The notes under the pieces are model-generated. The model was not told the origin of the DNA. It saw only the letters and a program-made list of their open reading frames with translations, and did not search any database. Below, piece by piece: positions 19,056 to 28,492 of a DNA stretch of 64,000 nucleotides. Source of the stretch: a bacterium (GTDB lineage: Bacteria > Pseudomonadota > Gammaproteobacteria > Burkholderiales > Thiobacillaceae); contig WOUQ01000002.1 of NCBI GenBank assembly GCA_009772925.1, positions 1 to 64,000 on the forward strand, written 5' to 3'. The position numbers and the translations under genes were made by a program. Each line of letters starts with the position of its first letter. The first letter of the stretch is position 1.

Positions 19056-19970
19056 ATGATCCGACAACGCACCATCAAAGCTCTGGTCAGCACCACGGGC
19101 GTGGGCCTGCACACCGGCGCGCGCGTGCGGCTGACACTGCGTCCGGCGCCGGTGAACAGCGGCATCGTGTTCCGCCGCACGGATCTGCCGGAACCCCGTG
19201 AATTCGCGGTAGCGCCGGAACGGGTCTGCGATACCCGACTGTGTTCCGCCCTCGAAGGCAACGGCGTGCGCGTCGCCACCGTCGAACACCTCATGTCGGC
19301 GCTGGCCGGCCTCGGCATCGACAACCTGTTCATCGACCTGGACGGCCCCGAGGTCCCCATCCTCGACGGCTCCGCCGCGCCCTTCGTGTACTTGCTGCAA
19401 TCCACCGGCATCGACAGCCAGAACGCAGCCAAGCGCTTCATCCGCGTGAAAAGGACGGTGCGCGTGGAAGAGGGCGACAAGTGGGCGGAACTCAGCCCGC
19501 GCGAGGGCTACGCCCTCACCTTTCGCATCGATTTCGATCACCCCGTGTTCCGCCGCTCCGCCAAGGAGATGCGCATCGACCTGGCCCAGCAATCCTATGT
19601 CAGCGAAGTCAGCCGGGCGCGCACCTTCGGCTTCATGAATGAAGTGGAATACCTACGCAGCCATGGCCTCGCCCTGGGCGGCACGCTCGACAACGCCATT
19701 GTCATGGACGAGTTTCGCGTGCTCAACAGCGACGGGCTGCGCTATGCCGACGAGTTCGTCAAACACAAGGTGCTGGACGCCGTGGGCGACCTCTACCTGG
19801 TCGGCCACCCGCTGCTCGCCGAATTCACCGCCTACAAGTCCGGCCACGGCCTCAACAACAAGCTGCTGCGCGCCCTCATGGCCGACGCCTCGGCCTGGGA
19901 ATGGGCGACGTTCGAAAGCGAGGCGGAGACCCCCGCCAGCCTGCTCCGCCTGTACCCGCAGACCGCCTGA
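19056..19970 (+). CDS. lpxC: UDP-3-O-acyl-GlcNAc deacetylase LpxC
   Basis: Zinc amidase for the committed step of lipid A synthesis. 304 residues, the normal size. Zinc ligands are predicted at His78 ([14 protein letters not shown]), His237 and Asp241 ([10 protein letters not shown]), one position off the E. coli numbering; the catalytic histidine lies in [14 protein letters not shown]. The ATG at 19056 gives [21 protein letters not shown]. Its place just after ftsZ is the common proteobacterial arrangement. Confidence 0.97.
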   Translation: MIRQRTIKALVSTTGVGLHTGARVRLTLRPAPVNSGIVFRRTDLPEPREFAVAPERVCDTRLCSALEGNGVRVATVEHLMSALAGLGIDNLFIDLDGPEVPILDGSAAPFVYLLQSTGIDSQNAAKRFIRVKRTVRVEEGDKWAELSPREGYALTFRIDFDHPVFRRSAKEMRIDLAQQSYVSEVSRARTFGFMNEVEYLRSHGLALGGTLDNAIVMDEFRVLNSDGLRYADEFVKHKVLDAVGDLYLVGHPLLAEFTAYKSGHGLNNKLLRALMADASAWEWATFESEAETPASLLRLYPQTA

Positions 19971-20155
19971 TGCTGGCCCTGCGCCTGTTCCTGGCCCTGA
20001 TCGGCATCCTGCTGGTCATCAGTCTGCTCGGCTACACCATCAACCGCGACCCGCGCTGGCTGCGCCTGGCGGGTCTCGGTTTCAAGGGTGGCGTCGCCCT
20101 GGTGGTGCTGCTGATGCTGATCTATGTCACGGAGAGGCTGATCCTGGTGCTGTGA
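19970..20155 (+). CDS. Small two-helix membrane protein after lpxC
   Basis: 61 residues ([19 protein letters not shown] at the start). Two predicted transmembrane helices flank a short loop YTINRDPRWLRLAGLGFKGG; the second helix is VALVVLLMLIYVTERLILVL. The ATG overlaps the lpxC stop by one base, which argues for coupled translation and a real gene. I do not recognise the family. Position suggests a link to the envelope, nothing more. Confidence 0.65.
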   Translation: MLALRLFLALIGILLVISLLGYTINRDPRWLRLAGLGFKGGVALVVLLMLIYVTERLILVL

Positions 20156-20167
20156 TCACCCGCTGAA

Positions 20168-20205
20168 AATGGAAAAGGGCGCCGGACATGGCGCCCTTTT
20201 CCATT
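20168..20205. terminator. Bidirectional terminator between the lpxC operon and pilQ
   Basis: Perfect 16-bp stem, 20168-20183 with 20190-20205, loop GGACAT. The A/T ends of the stem give a T-run on each strand. It closes the dcw-lpxC transcript and the convergent pil operon. Confidence 0.85.
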
Positions 20206-20222
20206 CAGTTCAAGGCCCCGGC

Positions 20223-22397
20223 TCAGCGAACCGCGGCCAGGTTTTCGTCGATGATGCGGGGCGTCAGGAAGATCAGCATTTCCCGCTTTTCGTCCTTCTC
20301 GGTCCTGCTCTTGAACAGGTAACCCAGGATAGGCAGGTCACCCAGGAAGGGCACCTTCTCTTCGCCCTGCTCGGTTTCCTGCTCGAAGATCCCGCCCAGG
20401 ATCGCGGTGTCGCCGTTGTTGACCCGCACCTGGGTCTTGACCCGACGCACGTTGATGGCCGGCGGGCTGAAGGTGCGGTCGGGCACGTCCTTGGTCACTT
20501 CGACGTTGAGGATGATGGAATCGTTGTTGAGGATCTGCGGCGCTACCAGCAGGCACAGCAGCGCATCCTTGAACTCGGTTTCCGTGCCCGTGTTGGCGCT
20601 GGAACTGAGGTAGGGAATCTGCGTGCCCTGCAGGATCACGGCAGGCTTGAGATTGGTGGTGACCACACGCGGGTTGGACATCACCTTGCCCTTGCGGTTG
20701 ATTTCCAGTGCCTTAATTTCCAGATCCAGCAGGAAGTTCGAGGCCGCATTCACCAGGCTGACTCCAAACGTGGGAGCTCCGACAATGCCCGCCCTGGGCA
20801 AGTCCACGTCGGTGCCGACACTACCCGTCGTGTTGCCGGAATTGTCGAACTTCCTAAAGCCCAGCTTCACCCCCAGATCCTGGTTGAAGTTGTCCCCGGC
20901 AATCACCACGCGTGCCTCGATCATGACCTGGCGAGTGGGCACGTCGACGCTCTTCAGCACGTCCTCGACGGCGGCATGGCGACTCGGGGTGTCGGTGACA
21001 ATGAGGGTGTTGGTGGTAAGGTCGAAGGTGGCACCACCGCGTTCGGACAACACCCGGTTGACGTTGTCCTTCGTGGCGCGGCCGCCGCTCCCGGAAGTGG
21101 AGGTGCCACCCATGGTGCTGCCGCCGGTGACCATATCCGCCTTGATGCCGGTAGAACTGGGCGAACAGGTCGCATCATCCTGGGTGCTGGACATGTTGCG
21201 CGAATCCCCGGTCACTACCGCGACGGCATCATTGGCGCGCAGGTAGTTGAGGGGGTAGCTGCGCGTCACCAGCGGTTCCAGCTCCGCTACCGACTTCCTG
21301 GCTTCCAGTTCCAGCTTTTCCTTGGCCATCAGCTCATCGCGCGGCGCCACCCAGATGACATTGCCGCTGACCCGCTTGTCCAGGCCCTTCGCGCGCATGA
21401 TGATGTCCAGGGCCTGGTCCCAGGGCACGTCCTTCAGCCGCAGGGTGACGTTTCCGGCCACCGTGTCGCTGGCGATGATGTTGAGGCCGGTGAAGTCGGC
21501 GATGACCTGCAACACCGCGCGGACTTCCACGTTCTGGAAATTGAGGGTCAGCTTCTCGCCGGTATAGACGGGCTTGTCCGCTTTCGCCGCGCGCGGATCC
21601 TCCAACGAGCGCAGTTCCATGATGAACTGGCTGCCGGCCTGGTGCGCGGATTAGTCCCATTTCCCACGCGGGGTGACCAGCATGCGGGTGTTCTTGCCCT
21701 GTTCGAAGGTCTCCACCAGTTGCGCGGGGGTGGCGAAATCGGCCACATCGAGGCGCCGCTGCAGCGGCTTGGGCAGCGAGGTATTGAGGAAGTCCACCTG
21801 CACCGCCTTGCCCTTCTGCTGGATGTCGATGCCCACGCCCGGATCCGAGAGGCTCACGACGATGCGGGCTTCGCCGTTTTCGCCGCGGCGGAATTCCACA
21901 TCGCGGACTCCGTGGGCACGCGCCGTGCCGGTCTCGGGGAAAACGGTGGGGATAACGGCGGCCGTCTGTGCGCCAGCCGGTTTCTCGGCAACGCGCAACA
22001 CCGCGAGCAGCGTGTTGCCTTCGCGGCGCAGTTCATGACTGGTGGGACCGTTTAGATTGAAGACGACACGGGTGCGTTCCCCCGCCTGCACCACCTGGTA
22101 GTTGCGGATCACGCCCAGGTTCAGGTTGACCGGAGCGCGGCCCACGCCACTGCCGGTGCTGGGGAAATCCAGCACCAGACGATGCGGGTTGCTGGTGGAA
22201 AAAGCGATGGGCTCCTCGCTCAGCGCCTCCTTGAAGGCGATCTTGACCACTTGGGTGTCATTCTGGCCGACCGACACGGACACGGCGTTGAGGGCATTCT
22301 GCGCCGCCAGGGCGGGCAGGCCGAGAAGACAGGCCAGACCGGCCAACCAGGCCCGCCAACCGGGCATGCGTTGCATGGACATACGCGTCGTTTTCAT
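20223..22397 (-). pseudogene. pilQ: Type IV pilus secretin PilQ, split by an in-frame TAA
   Basis: PilQ is the outer-membrane pore for type IV pili. The N-terminal piece (22397-21651) has a signal peptide (AWLAGLACLLGLPALAAQ) and AMIN domains and ends TPRGKWD then TAA at 21651-21653. The same frame continues as SAHQAGSQFIMELRSLEDPRAAK, then the secretin N-domains (LNFQNVEVRAVLQVIADFTG) and the secretin core (VMSNPRVVTTNLKPAVILQG, VPFLGDLPILGYLF). Total 725 codons, the family size, so one codon alone is wrong; a one-base change from a tyrosine codon would explain it. An ATG at 21620 could start a separate C-terminal piece, but it would lack a signal peptide. It may be a true nonsense mutation or a sequence error. 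Confidence 0.88.
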
Positions 22398-22402
22398 CGC
22401 CT

Positions 22403-22954
22403 TTACTCCTGAAGGGCCAGCGTGGCCTTGGTTTCGGTCCAGTCGCCGGCGCCATCCTGGACGGTTTCCCTGAGCTCGATGCCCGTATCGTTGATGGCAA
22501 CGACGAGCCCGAAATTCTGTCCCATGTATTCCCCCTTGCGGATCCGGTACAGCGTGTTTTCCGGGGTACGGATCAGGGCGTAGGTCTGTCCGCCCTTGTT
22601 GAGGGTACCCACCATGCGCAGGCCATCGAGCGGGAATTGCTCGAGGGGCTGCCGGGGGCGGCTGAGATCCGGCTGGAATGCCCCGCCTGACTTGGAGGCC
22701 TTGAGGGTACGCGGCCGGAACGGGTCAGGCTGTTCGGCCGCATCGTAGCTGAAGATTTCCTGCACCTGCACCGGCGGCAGAGGTTCCAGGGCCTGTTGTC
22801 CACCGGCGCCGGCCTGGGCCATGAAGGCGCGCAGGTCTGCATGCTCGTCCTGGGCGCAACCGGCCAGCAGGATCACGGAAATGCCTGTCAGAGCATAAAT
22901 ACCCTTGCGGGCATGAATACCTTTCAGGGCATAAAGGAGCCATGCCTGTTTCAT
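22403..22954 (-). CDS. pilP: Type IV pilus assembly lipoprotein PilP
   Basis: Inner-membrane-anchored periplasmic lipoprotein linking the PilNO complex to PilQ. 183 residues. The lipobox LLAGC places the lipidated cysteine at 33. The following disordered part is proline-rich; the globular beta domain holds FPLDGLRMVGTLNKGGQTYALI. The n-region is unusually long and contains an 18-base tandem duplication (22893-22928) giving LKGIHARKGIYAL. ATGA overlap with pilO; 5 bases before pilQ. Confidence 0.93.
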   Translation of the reverse strand: MKQAWLLYALKGIHARKGIYALTGISVILLAGCAQDEHADLRAFMAQAGAGGQQALEPLPPVQVQEIFSYDAAEQPDPFRPRTLKASKSGGAFQPDLSRPRQPLEQFPLDGLRMVGTLNKGGQTYALIRTPENTLYRIRKGEYMGQNFGLVVAINDTGIELRETVQDGAGDWTETKATLALQE

Positions 22955-23574
22955 GGTTTCGCCGCTCCCATTTTCTGTTTCTTGACCTCGGCGAGTTCCT
23001 TCTCGTCCAGATAACGATAGGTCTGAATGCGCGCCTCCATGCTCAGGTTGGCATCCTTGCCCGGGGTCAGCACCACGTCGTGCAGGGTGACGATGCGCGG
23101 CAGTTTGGCGAGGTCGTTGGTGAACCAGCCGATGTCGTGGTAGCCGCCGGACACCTTGATGGCTACCGGCAAGGTGGCATAGAAATCAGCGAGGGTCTCG
23201 GCGCCGGGACGGAACAACTCGAACTCCAGGCCGCGCCCGACGCCCACCTGGTTGATGTCGGTGAGCAAGGCGTCCATCTGCGAGCGGTCGGGCAACTGGC
23301 GGAGCAGGGCGGCAAGCGACTGCTCGATCTCGCCGAGCCGCCGCTTGTAGGCCTCGTAATGCACGGCCTGGCCCTTCTTCACGGTGTAGGTATCGCGCAG
23401 CGACTGTTCCTCGCGTTGCGCGCTCTCCAAGTTGTTGAGGGCATCGGACCACACCAGGAACCAGCCTCCCGCAAGCACCGCCGCGAACAGCAGGACCAGG
23501 ATGAGGACGCGCACCGGCGCCGGCGAAGCGGCGATGTCCTTCATATCCAGGTTGTTGAGATCGGACAGGTTCAT
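22951..23574 (-). CDS. pilO: Type IV pilus inner-membrane protein PilO
   Basis: Bitopic protein that pairs with PilN in the alignment subcomplex. 207 residues: one transmembrane helix (VRVLILVLLFAAVLAGGWFLVW), a coiled coil (LESAQREEQSLRDTYTVKKG), then a ferredoxin-like periplasmic domain with FYATLPVAIKVSGGYHDIGWF. Overlaps pilN and pilP by 4 bases each. Confidence 0.94.
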   Translation of the reverse strand: MNLSDLNNLDMKDIAASPAPVRVLILVLLFAAVLAGGWFLVWSDALNNLESAQREEQSLRDTYTVKKGQAVHYEAYKRRLGEIEQSLAALLRQLPDRSQMDALLTDINQVGVGRGLEFELFRPGAETLADFYATLPVAIKVSGGYHDIGWFTNDLAKLPRIVTLHDVVLTPGKDANLSMEARIQTYRYLDEKELAEVKKQKMGAAKP

Positions 23575-24170
23575 GGCTTGGCACCTTTATGCCCTGGAGG
23601 GGTGTTCGCCTCGGTGGCCGCTGCCTGCTTGCTGATTTTCACGTTCATCGCGAACTCGTTGACGCGCAGGGTGCCGACCATGGCGGCCTTCACCTCCACC
23701 AGCGTCGGCTCATCGAACAGCTCCGTCTGCGCCAATGCCCGCATGAAGCTGGACACCCGCGCACTGGACTGGGCGAAACCGGAAAGCGCCACCATGTCGC
23801 CGCTCTGTTTGACGCTCTTCAGGTACATGCCCTCGGGTAGCTGCCTGGCCAGCACATCGAACAGGCGCACCGCCTCGTCACGGTTGGATTGCAGGGACTC
23901 CACCGCCTGCTTGCGGGCAAGCAGATCGTTGGTCTTTTCCTTCAGTTGGGCGATCTCGGCGATCTGCTGATCGAGCTTGGCGATTTCCTCGCGCAGGAAG
24001 GTGTTGCGTCGCTCCTGGGCGGCCTTGGCCTCCACCAGGTAGGCCTGGCCGAGTGCGACCAGCGCCAATCCGGCGCCCAGGGCCGCGACGGCGAGGATGG
24101 CGAACAGGCGCTGCTTTCTCGCCTTCCTGATCTGGCGATGGGGTAACAGGTTGATGCGGATCGGGTTCAT
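23571..24170 (-). CDS. pilN: Type IV pilus inner-membrane protein PilN
   Basis: Bitopic partner of PilO whose cytoplasmic tail binds PilM. 199 residues. The tail MNPIRINLLPHRQIRKARK carries the conserved INLLP motif that docks in the PilM groove, followed by one helix (FAILAVAALGAGLALVALG) and a coiled-coil periplasmic part. Overlaps pilM and pilO by 4 bases each. Confidence 0.95.
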   Translation of the reverse strand: MNPIRINLLPHRQIRKARKQRLFAILAVAALGAGLALVALGQAYLVEAKAAQERRNTFLREEIAKLDQQIAEIAQLKEKTNDLLARKQAVESLQSNRDEAVRLFDVLARQLPEGMYLKSVKQSGDMVALSGFAQSSARVSSFMRALAQTELFDEPTLVEVKAAMVGTLRVNEFAMNVKISKQAAATEANTPPGHKGAKP

Positions 24171-25270
24171 GTCGGATCGAACCTCCGCAGGGCCAGGCCG
24201 CAGGCGACAAACAGGCCGGGCGCTTCCGCGGCCAGTTGGCGGGCCTTCACGTTGCTGGAAACCGCCATTTTCGAGAAGGGATTGGCGATCATCGTGCTGG
24301 TCTGCACCTTGCCATGCACCACGTCATCCAGACCGGGAATGGAAGCGCAACCACCAGCAAGAAGGATATGGTCGACGCGCTGGTACGACGTCGCCGAGAA
24401 GAACAGTTGCAGCGCGCGGCCGATTTCCTGGGCGATGGAATCCAGGAAGGGCTGCAGCACCTCGGCCTCGTAGCTGTCCGGCAGCAGGCCCTTGCGCTTG
24501 GCATCCTCGGCCTCCTCCAGGGGCAGGTCGAAGCGCCGGCTGATCTCGTTGGTCAGGGTGTTGCCGCCGAGGGCATGTTCGCGCTGATACACCATCTGAT
24601 TGTCCAGCAACACGTTGACGTGGGTGGAACTGGCGCCGATATCGATGATCGCCACCACCTGCCCCGCGCCCTGGTCGGGCAGTTGGAATGACATCTGCTC
24701 GTAGGCGGTCAGGGTGGCGAAGGCGTCCACATCCATGATGGCGGTGTGCAGGCCGGCGGCTTCCGCCACGGCGACACGCTCTTCCACGCGTTCACGCCGG
24801 GCCAGCACCAGCAGGGCATCGTTCTCGGTGGGATTCTTCGCGTTCGGCCCCAGGATCTGGTAATCGAGGCTGACGTCGCCGAGCGGGAAGGAGGCGACCT
24901 GATTCGCCTCGGCGTTGATCTGTGTCTCGATTTCGGCCTCGGTGGCGGCGCCCGGCAGCATCAGCTTCTTGGTGATGACCGACGATGCCGGCAAGGCCAG
25001 GACGATGTCCCTGGTTCTGGAATTCAGGTTCTTCCAGGCCTCGCGCAGCGCGGCCTCGACCGCCTCGGGCTTGGAGATGGCGCCTTCCTGCACGGATTCC
25101 TTCGGCAACGGCACCACGGCATAGCGCTCGACGCGGCGCATGCCACCGCCGCTATCCGCCAGCTCAAGCATTTTCACGGCCGATGAGCTAACATCGACCC
25201 CGATGAGTGGCCTCGAACCTCGGCCAAAGAGCTCGAATCTCAAACCACTTCCCCTTCCGTGCCGGCCCAT
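24167..25270 (-). CDS. pilM: Type IV pilus cytoplasmic ATPase-fold protein PilM
   Basis: Actin-like (FtsA-fold) cytoplasmic protein that binds nucleotide and the PilN tail. 367 residues. Motifs: PLIGVDVSSSAVKMLEL, VVAIIDIGASSTHVNVL, ILLAGGCASIPGLDD. The ATG at 25270 adds about ten residues before the usual start; a TTG at about 25240 is a possible alternative. First gene of the pil operon, divergent from the PBP1A gene. Confidence 0.93.
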   Translation of the reverse strand: MGRHGRGSGLRFELFGRGSRPLIGVDVSSSAVKMLELADSGGGMRRVERYAVVPLPKESVQEGAISKPEAVEAALREAWKNLNSRTRDIVLALPASSVITKKLMLPGAATEAEIETQINAEANQVASFPLGDVSLDYQILGPNAKNPTENDALLVLARRERVEERVAVAEAAGLHTAIMDVDAFATLTAYEQMSFQLPDQGAGQVVAIIDIGASSTHVNVLLDNQMVYQREHALGGNTLTNEISRRFDLPLEEAEDAKRKGLLPDSYEAEVLQPFLDSIAQEIGRALQLFFSATSYQRVDHILLAGGCASIPGLDDVVHGKVQTSTMIANPFSKMAVSSNVKARQLAAEAPGLFVACGLALRRFDPT

Positions 25271-25292
25271 CCGGGCGTTTATTTAATAATCT

Positions 25293-25348
25293 GGATTAAA
25301 TGCTAGCAACAACTTATTAATATCTACAACATTTTTTCCATTTAATCC
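25293..25348. promoter_or_regulatory. Inverted repeat in the divergent pilM / PBP1A promoter region
   Basis: GGATTAAATG (25293-25302) and CATTTAATCC (25339-25348) are exact inverted copies 36 bases apart, in a 97-base AT-rich gap between divergent genes. The AT-rich bases between them are where both promoters must lie. They may be two half-operators for one regulator, or the arms of a loop. No regulator is identified. Confidence 0.5.
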
Positions 25349-25367
25349 AATCATCGCATTCTCCTAA

Positions 25368-27647
25368 ATGCCCCGCTGGTCGCTCACCCTGATGGCCATC
25401 CTGGCCAGTCTGGTCATTTCCATCACCGCCGTGGTGGCTTTGGCGGCGGCGATGATCTATCCCAGACTCCCCAGCCTGGAGGCACTGAAGGACTATCGGC
25501 CCAAGCAACCCCTGCGCATCCTGACCGAGGATGGTGCACTTATCGGCGAATTTGGCGAAGAGCGTAGGGCAGTGGTGAAAATAAATGAAGCCCCCGTGTT
25601 CCTGCGCCAGGCCATCCTCGCCGCCGAGGACGAGCGTTTCTACCAGCACGGCGGCGTCGATACCCTGGGCATCCTGCGCGCGGCCATGGCCAACGTGGTA
25701 TCCGGCCGGGTCAAGGAGGGGGCGTCCACCATCACCATGCAGGTGGCGCGCAATTTCTATCTGAGCGCCGAGAAAACCGCTACCCGCAAGCTCAACGAGG
25801 CCCTGCTGGCCATCAAGATCGAGCACACGCTGAGCAAGGACGAGATTTTCGAGCTCTATCTCAACCATATCTACCTGGGGCAGCGCGCCTATGGTTTCGC
25901 CGCCGCCGCCCAGATCTATTTCGGCAAGCCGCTGGCCAAGATCAACCTGGCGGAGGCGGCCATGCTGGCTGGCCTGCCCAAGGCGCCCTCAGCCTACAAC
26001 CCGGTGGTCAATCCCTCCCGCGCGAAAACCCGCCAACTGTATGTGCTGGGGCGCATGCGCAGTCTGGGCCACATCGGCGAGGCCGAATACCGGCAGGCCA
26101 GTGAGCAGCGTCTGCCGCTGAAGTACTCGCCCCTCAGCTACGAGGTACAGGCCCCGCATCTGGCCGAACTCGTGCGCCAGCGCATGTTCGAGAAGTATGG
26201 CGAAAGCATCTATTCCAGCGGCATGAAGGTCTACACCACCCTGCGCCGGGTGGATCAGCAGGCGGCGGTGAGTGGCGCGCGCCTGGGTATCCTGGAGTTC
26301 CATCGCCGCCGCGGTTATGTCGGGCCGGAGGGACAGATCAAGTTGCCCGACAATGCCGAACTGGCCGACAAGGCCATCGAGAACGCCCTGCTCGACCGCG
26401 AGGAAGTCAACGGCCTGCTGCCGGGAGTGGTGCTTTCCCTCGACAAGCAACGTATGCGCGTGCGCCTGCGCAGCGGCGAGGACATCGACCTGGGCGCCAG
26501 CGAACTGAAGTTCGCGGAGCGTTTCATTTCGCCGAAACAGGCCAAGGACAAGCGCCTGGGTCGCGGCAGCATCGTGCGCGTGGCGCGCGCCGAGCCGGAC
26601 GCGCCCTGGCAGCTGAGCTACGTGCCACAGGTGGAAGTCGCCCTGATCGCCCTGGACCCGGCGAATGGCGCGATCCGCGCCATGGTCGGCGGCTTCGACT
26701 TCAAGCGCAGCCAGTTCAACCATGTCACCCAGGCCTGGCGGCAGGCGGGTTCCAGCTTCAAGCCCTTCATCTATTCCGCCGCCCTGGAGCGGGGCATCAC
26801 GCCAGCCACCGTGTTCGACGACGCGCCCATCACCGTGGACCCCGCCGAAACTGGTGGCGTGCATTGGGAACCGAAGAATTACGACGGCACCATGGAAGGC
26901 CCGATGACCCTGCGCTCCGCCCTGGCGAAATCGAAGAATCTGGTTTCCATCCGCGTGCTGCAGGCCGCCGGCGTCCAACACGCGCACGAGCACGTGGCCA
27001 AGTTCGGCTTCGACATGCCGCGCATTCCGCCCTACATGACCATGGCCCTGGGTGCCGGTGAGGTCACCCCGCTCACCCTGGCCGCCGCCTATGCGGTGTT
27101 CGCCAATGGCGGCCAGCGGGTCACGCCCTGGCATCTGCTGAAGGTCACAGACAAGGACGGCCGCGTACTGGAGAGCTTCACGCCGCCGCCCACCAGCCCG
27201 GCCATCGACCCGCGCAATGCCTATCTCACCACCAGCCTGATGCAGGACGTGATCCGCCGCGGCACAGCCACAGGCGCCCTGAAGCTGGGGCGTGGCGACC
27301 TTGCCGGCAAGACCGGCACCACCAACGAGCACCGCGACGCCTGGTTCGCCGGCTTCCAGGCCACCCGCGTCGCCGTGGCCTGGATGGGCTACGCGCAGCC
27401 GCGCTCGCTGGGTGGCGGTGAGACCGGTGGCGGCACCGCGCTGCCGATCTGGGTGCGCTACATGGGCGAGGTCCTGAAAAACACCCCGGAGATGCCCCAG
27501 GCCATGCCGGCCGGACTGGTGCAGCAGAACGTGGAGGCGCAATCCGGAGCCTCGACGCCGGAGCAGGGCGGTGTGCCGGAGATCTTCTTCGAGGAATACG
27601 CGCCGGGCGCCCGACCACCCGCCAACCCGTTGGACGCATTGCCCTAA
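25368..27647 (+). CDS. mrcA: Class A penicillin-binding protein 1A
   Basis: Bifunctional peptidoglycan polymerase and crosslinker of the lateral wall. 759 residues: an N-terminal transmembrane helix (ILASLVISITAVVALAAAMIY), a GT51 domain with catalytic glutamate in AAEDERFYQHGG (Glu87), an OB-like linker (about 300-420), and a transpeptidase domain with Ser462 in SSFK and KTGTT at 648. Placement divergent from pilMNOPQ is common in proteobacteria. Confidence 0.96.
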   Translation: MPRWSLTLMAILASLVISITAVVALAAAMIYPRLPSLEALKDYRPKQPLRILTEDGALIGEFGEERRAVVKINEAPVFLRQAILAAEDERFYQHGGVDTLGILRAAMANVVSGRVKEGASTITMQVARNFYLSAEKTATRKLNEALLAIKIEHTLSKDEIFELYLNHIYLGQRAYGFAAAAQIYFGKPLAKINLAEAAMLAGLPKAPSAYNPVVNPSRAKTRQLYVLGRMRSLGHIGEAEYRQASEQRLPLKYSPLSYEVQAPHLAELVRQRMFEKYGESIYSSGMKVYTTLRRVDQQAAVSGARLGILEFHRRRGYVGPEGQIKLPDNAELADKAIENALLDREEVNGLLPGVVLSLDKQRMRVRLRSGEDIDLGASELKFAERFISPKQAKDKRLGRGSIVRVARAEPDAPWQLSYVPQVEVALIALDPANGAIRAMVGGFDFKRSQFNHVTQAWRQAGSSFKPFIYSAALERGITPATVFDDAPITVDPAETGGVHWEPKNYDGTMEGPMTLRSALAKSKNLVSIRVLQAAGVQHAHEHVAKFGFDMPRIPPYMTMALGAGEVTPLTLAAAYAVFANGGQRVTPWHLLKVTDKDGRVLESFTPPPTSPAIDPRNAYLTTSLMQDVIRRGTATGALKLGRGDLAGKTGTTNEHRDAWFAGFQATRVAVAWMGYAQPRSLGGGETGGGTALPIWVRYMGEVLKNTPEMPQAMPAGLVQQNVEAQSGASTPEQGGVPEIFFEEYAPGARPPANPLDALP

Positions 27648-27832
27648 CGGGCATGACTTTGAGAAGACGTCCCGGAATATGAAAGCCATGCCCGTTCCCC
27701 CTCACTTGCAGTGCGCGCCCCGGACTGCATTCCGGGGCCGTTCGGCGAGCGCGGAGCATGCTCCGCGAAACCCCCGCCTCACCCCCCAACCCCTTTTACC
27801 CCCGAATGGGGGCTCCCGCCCGCGGGAGAGGG
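27646..27832. repeat. Cluster of intergenic palindromes after the PBP1A gene
   Basis: Three or four separate dyads lie in the 222-base gap: AACGGGCATG (27646-27655) with CATGCCCGTT (27687-27696); GCCCCGGA (27717-27724) with TCCGGGGC (27731-27738); an 18-bp perfect palindrome at 27750-27767 centred on GCATGC; and CTCCCG/CGGGAG near 27811-27826. The first could act as a terminator stem, though no T-tract follows. The rest look like REP-type intergenic repeats. Confidence 0.55.
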
Positions 27833-27869
27833 GAGCGTCAAGAGTCGCCGTGCGACTTTCACGTTAAGC

Positions 27870-28442
27870 ATGCCGGTCCGCGATGGCCGATCCAGGCGCG
27901 ATCGCGCACATATCGCCGAACTGGCGGCGCGCTTTCTGGCGGAACACGGTATCCGCGACTACGGCCTGGCGAAACGCAAGGCCGCTCGACAACTCGGCCT
28001 GCCCGATGGCCACGGCATGCCCAGCAACGAGGAAGTGGACGCGGCCCTCATGCTGCGCCGCGATCTCTATGCCCCGGAAGAGTTGACCGGCACGCTGGCC
28101 TCGCTGCGCGCACAGGCCCTTGCGGTGATGCGGGTGTTCCAGCGCTTCGACCCCGTGCTGAGCGGCGCGGTTGCCAGCGGCGCCGTCTCCGAACACAGCC
28201 TCATCGAACTGGATATCGCCGCCGATAACAGCAAGGACTTCGAACAATTCCTGCTCAACCAGGGCATCGAATTCAAGGTGCGCGACCAGGCCGGACGTCA
28301 GGCCTATCTGGTTTACGCGGAGCCCGCCGATGTATGGGTGCGTCTGCTGCCCGCGGAAAACCACTCGACGCCCGGTGGCGCGCGGGCGCGCATCACGCTG
28401 GCCCGCCTGGAGAAGCTGGTGGAGGGGGAAACGTCGCCGTAG
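27870..28442 (+). CDS. Conserved hypothetical protein downstream of PBP1A
   Basis: 190 residues, no signal peptide. The N-terminal 50 residues are helical and basic (RRDRAHIAELAARFLAEHG). The centre reads FDPVLSGAVASGAVSEHSLI then ELDIAADNSKDFEQFLL, which has the look of a nucleotidyltransferase-like fold (GAV..G....S.I.L), but I see no full catalytic signature. Similar proteins next to PBP1A genes are sometimes named as a UDP-N-acetylmuramate-alanine ligase, which this clearly is not (no ATP loop). The start at 27870 follows a repeat-rich gap and lacks a strong ribosome site. Confidence 0.7.
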   Translation: MPVRDGRSRRDRAHIAELAARFLAEHGIRDYGLAKRKAARQLGLPDGHGMPSNEEVDAALMLRRDLYAPEELTGTLASLRAQALAVMRVFQRFDPVLSGAVASGAVSEHSLIELDIAADNSKDFEQFLLNQGIEFKVRDQAGRQAYLVYAEPADVWVRLLPAENHSTPGGARARITLARLEKLVEGETSP

Positions 28443-28492
28443 GGATGCGCGCCCTCGCCGAGTCTCTTTCCACCGGTACAGGGGCATCGCCG

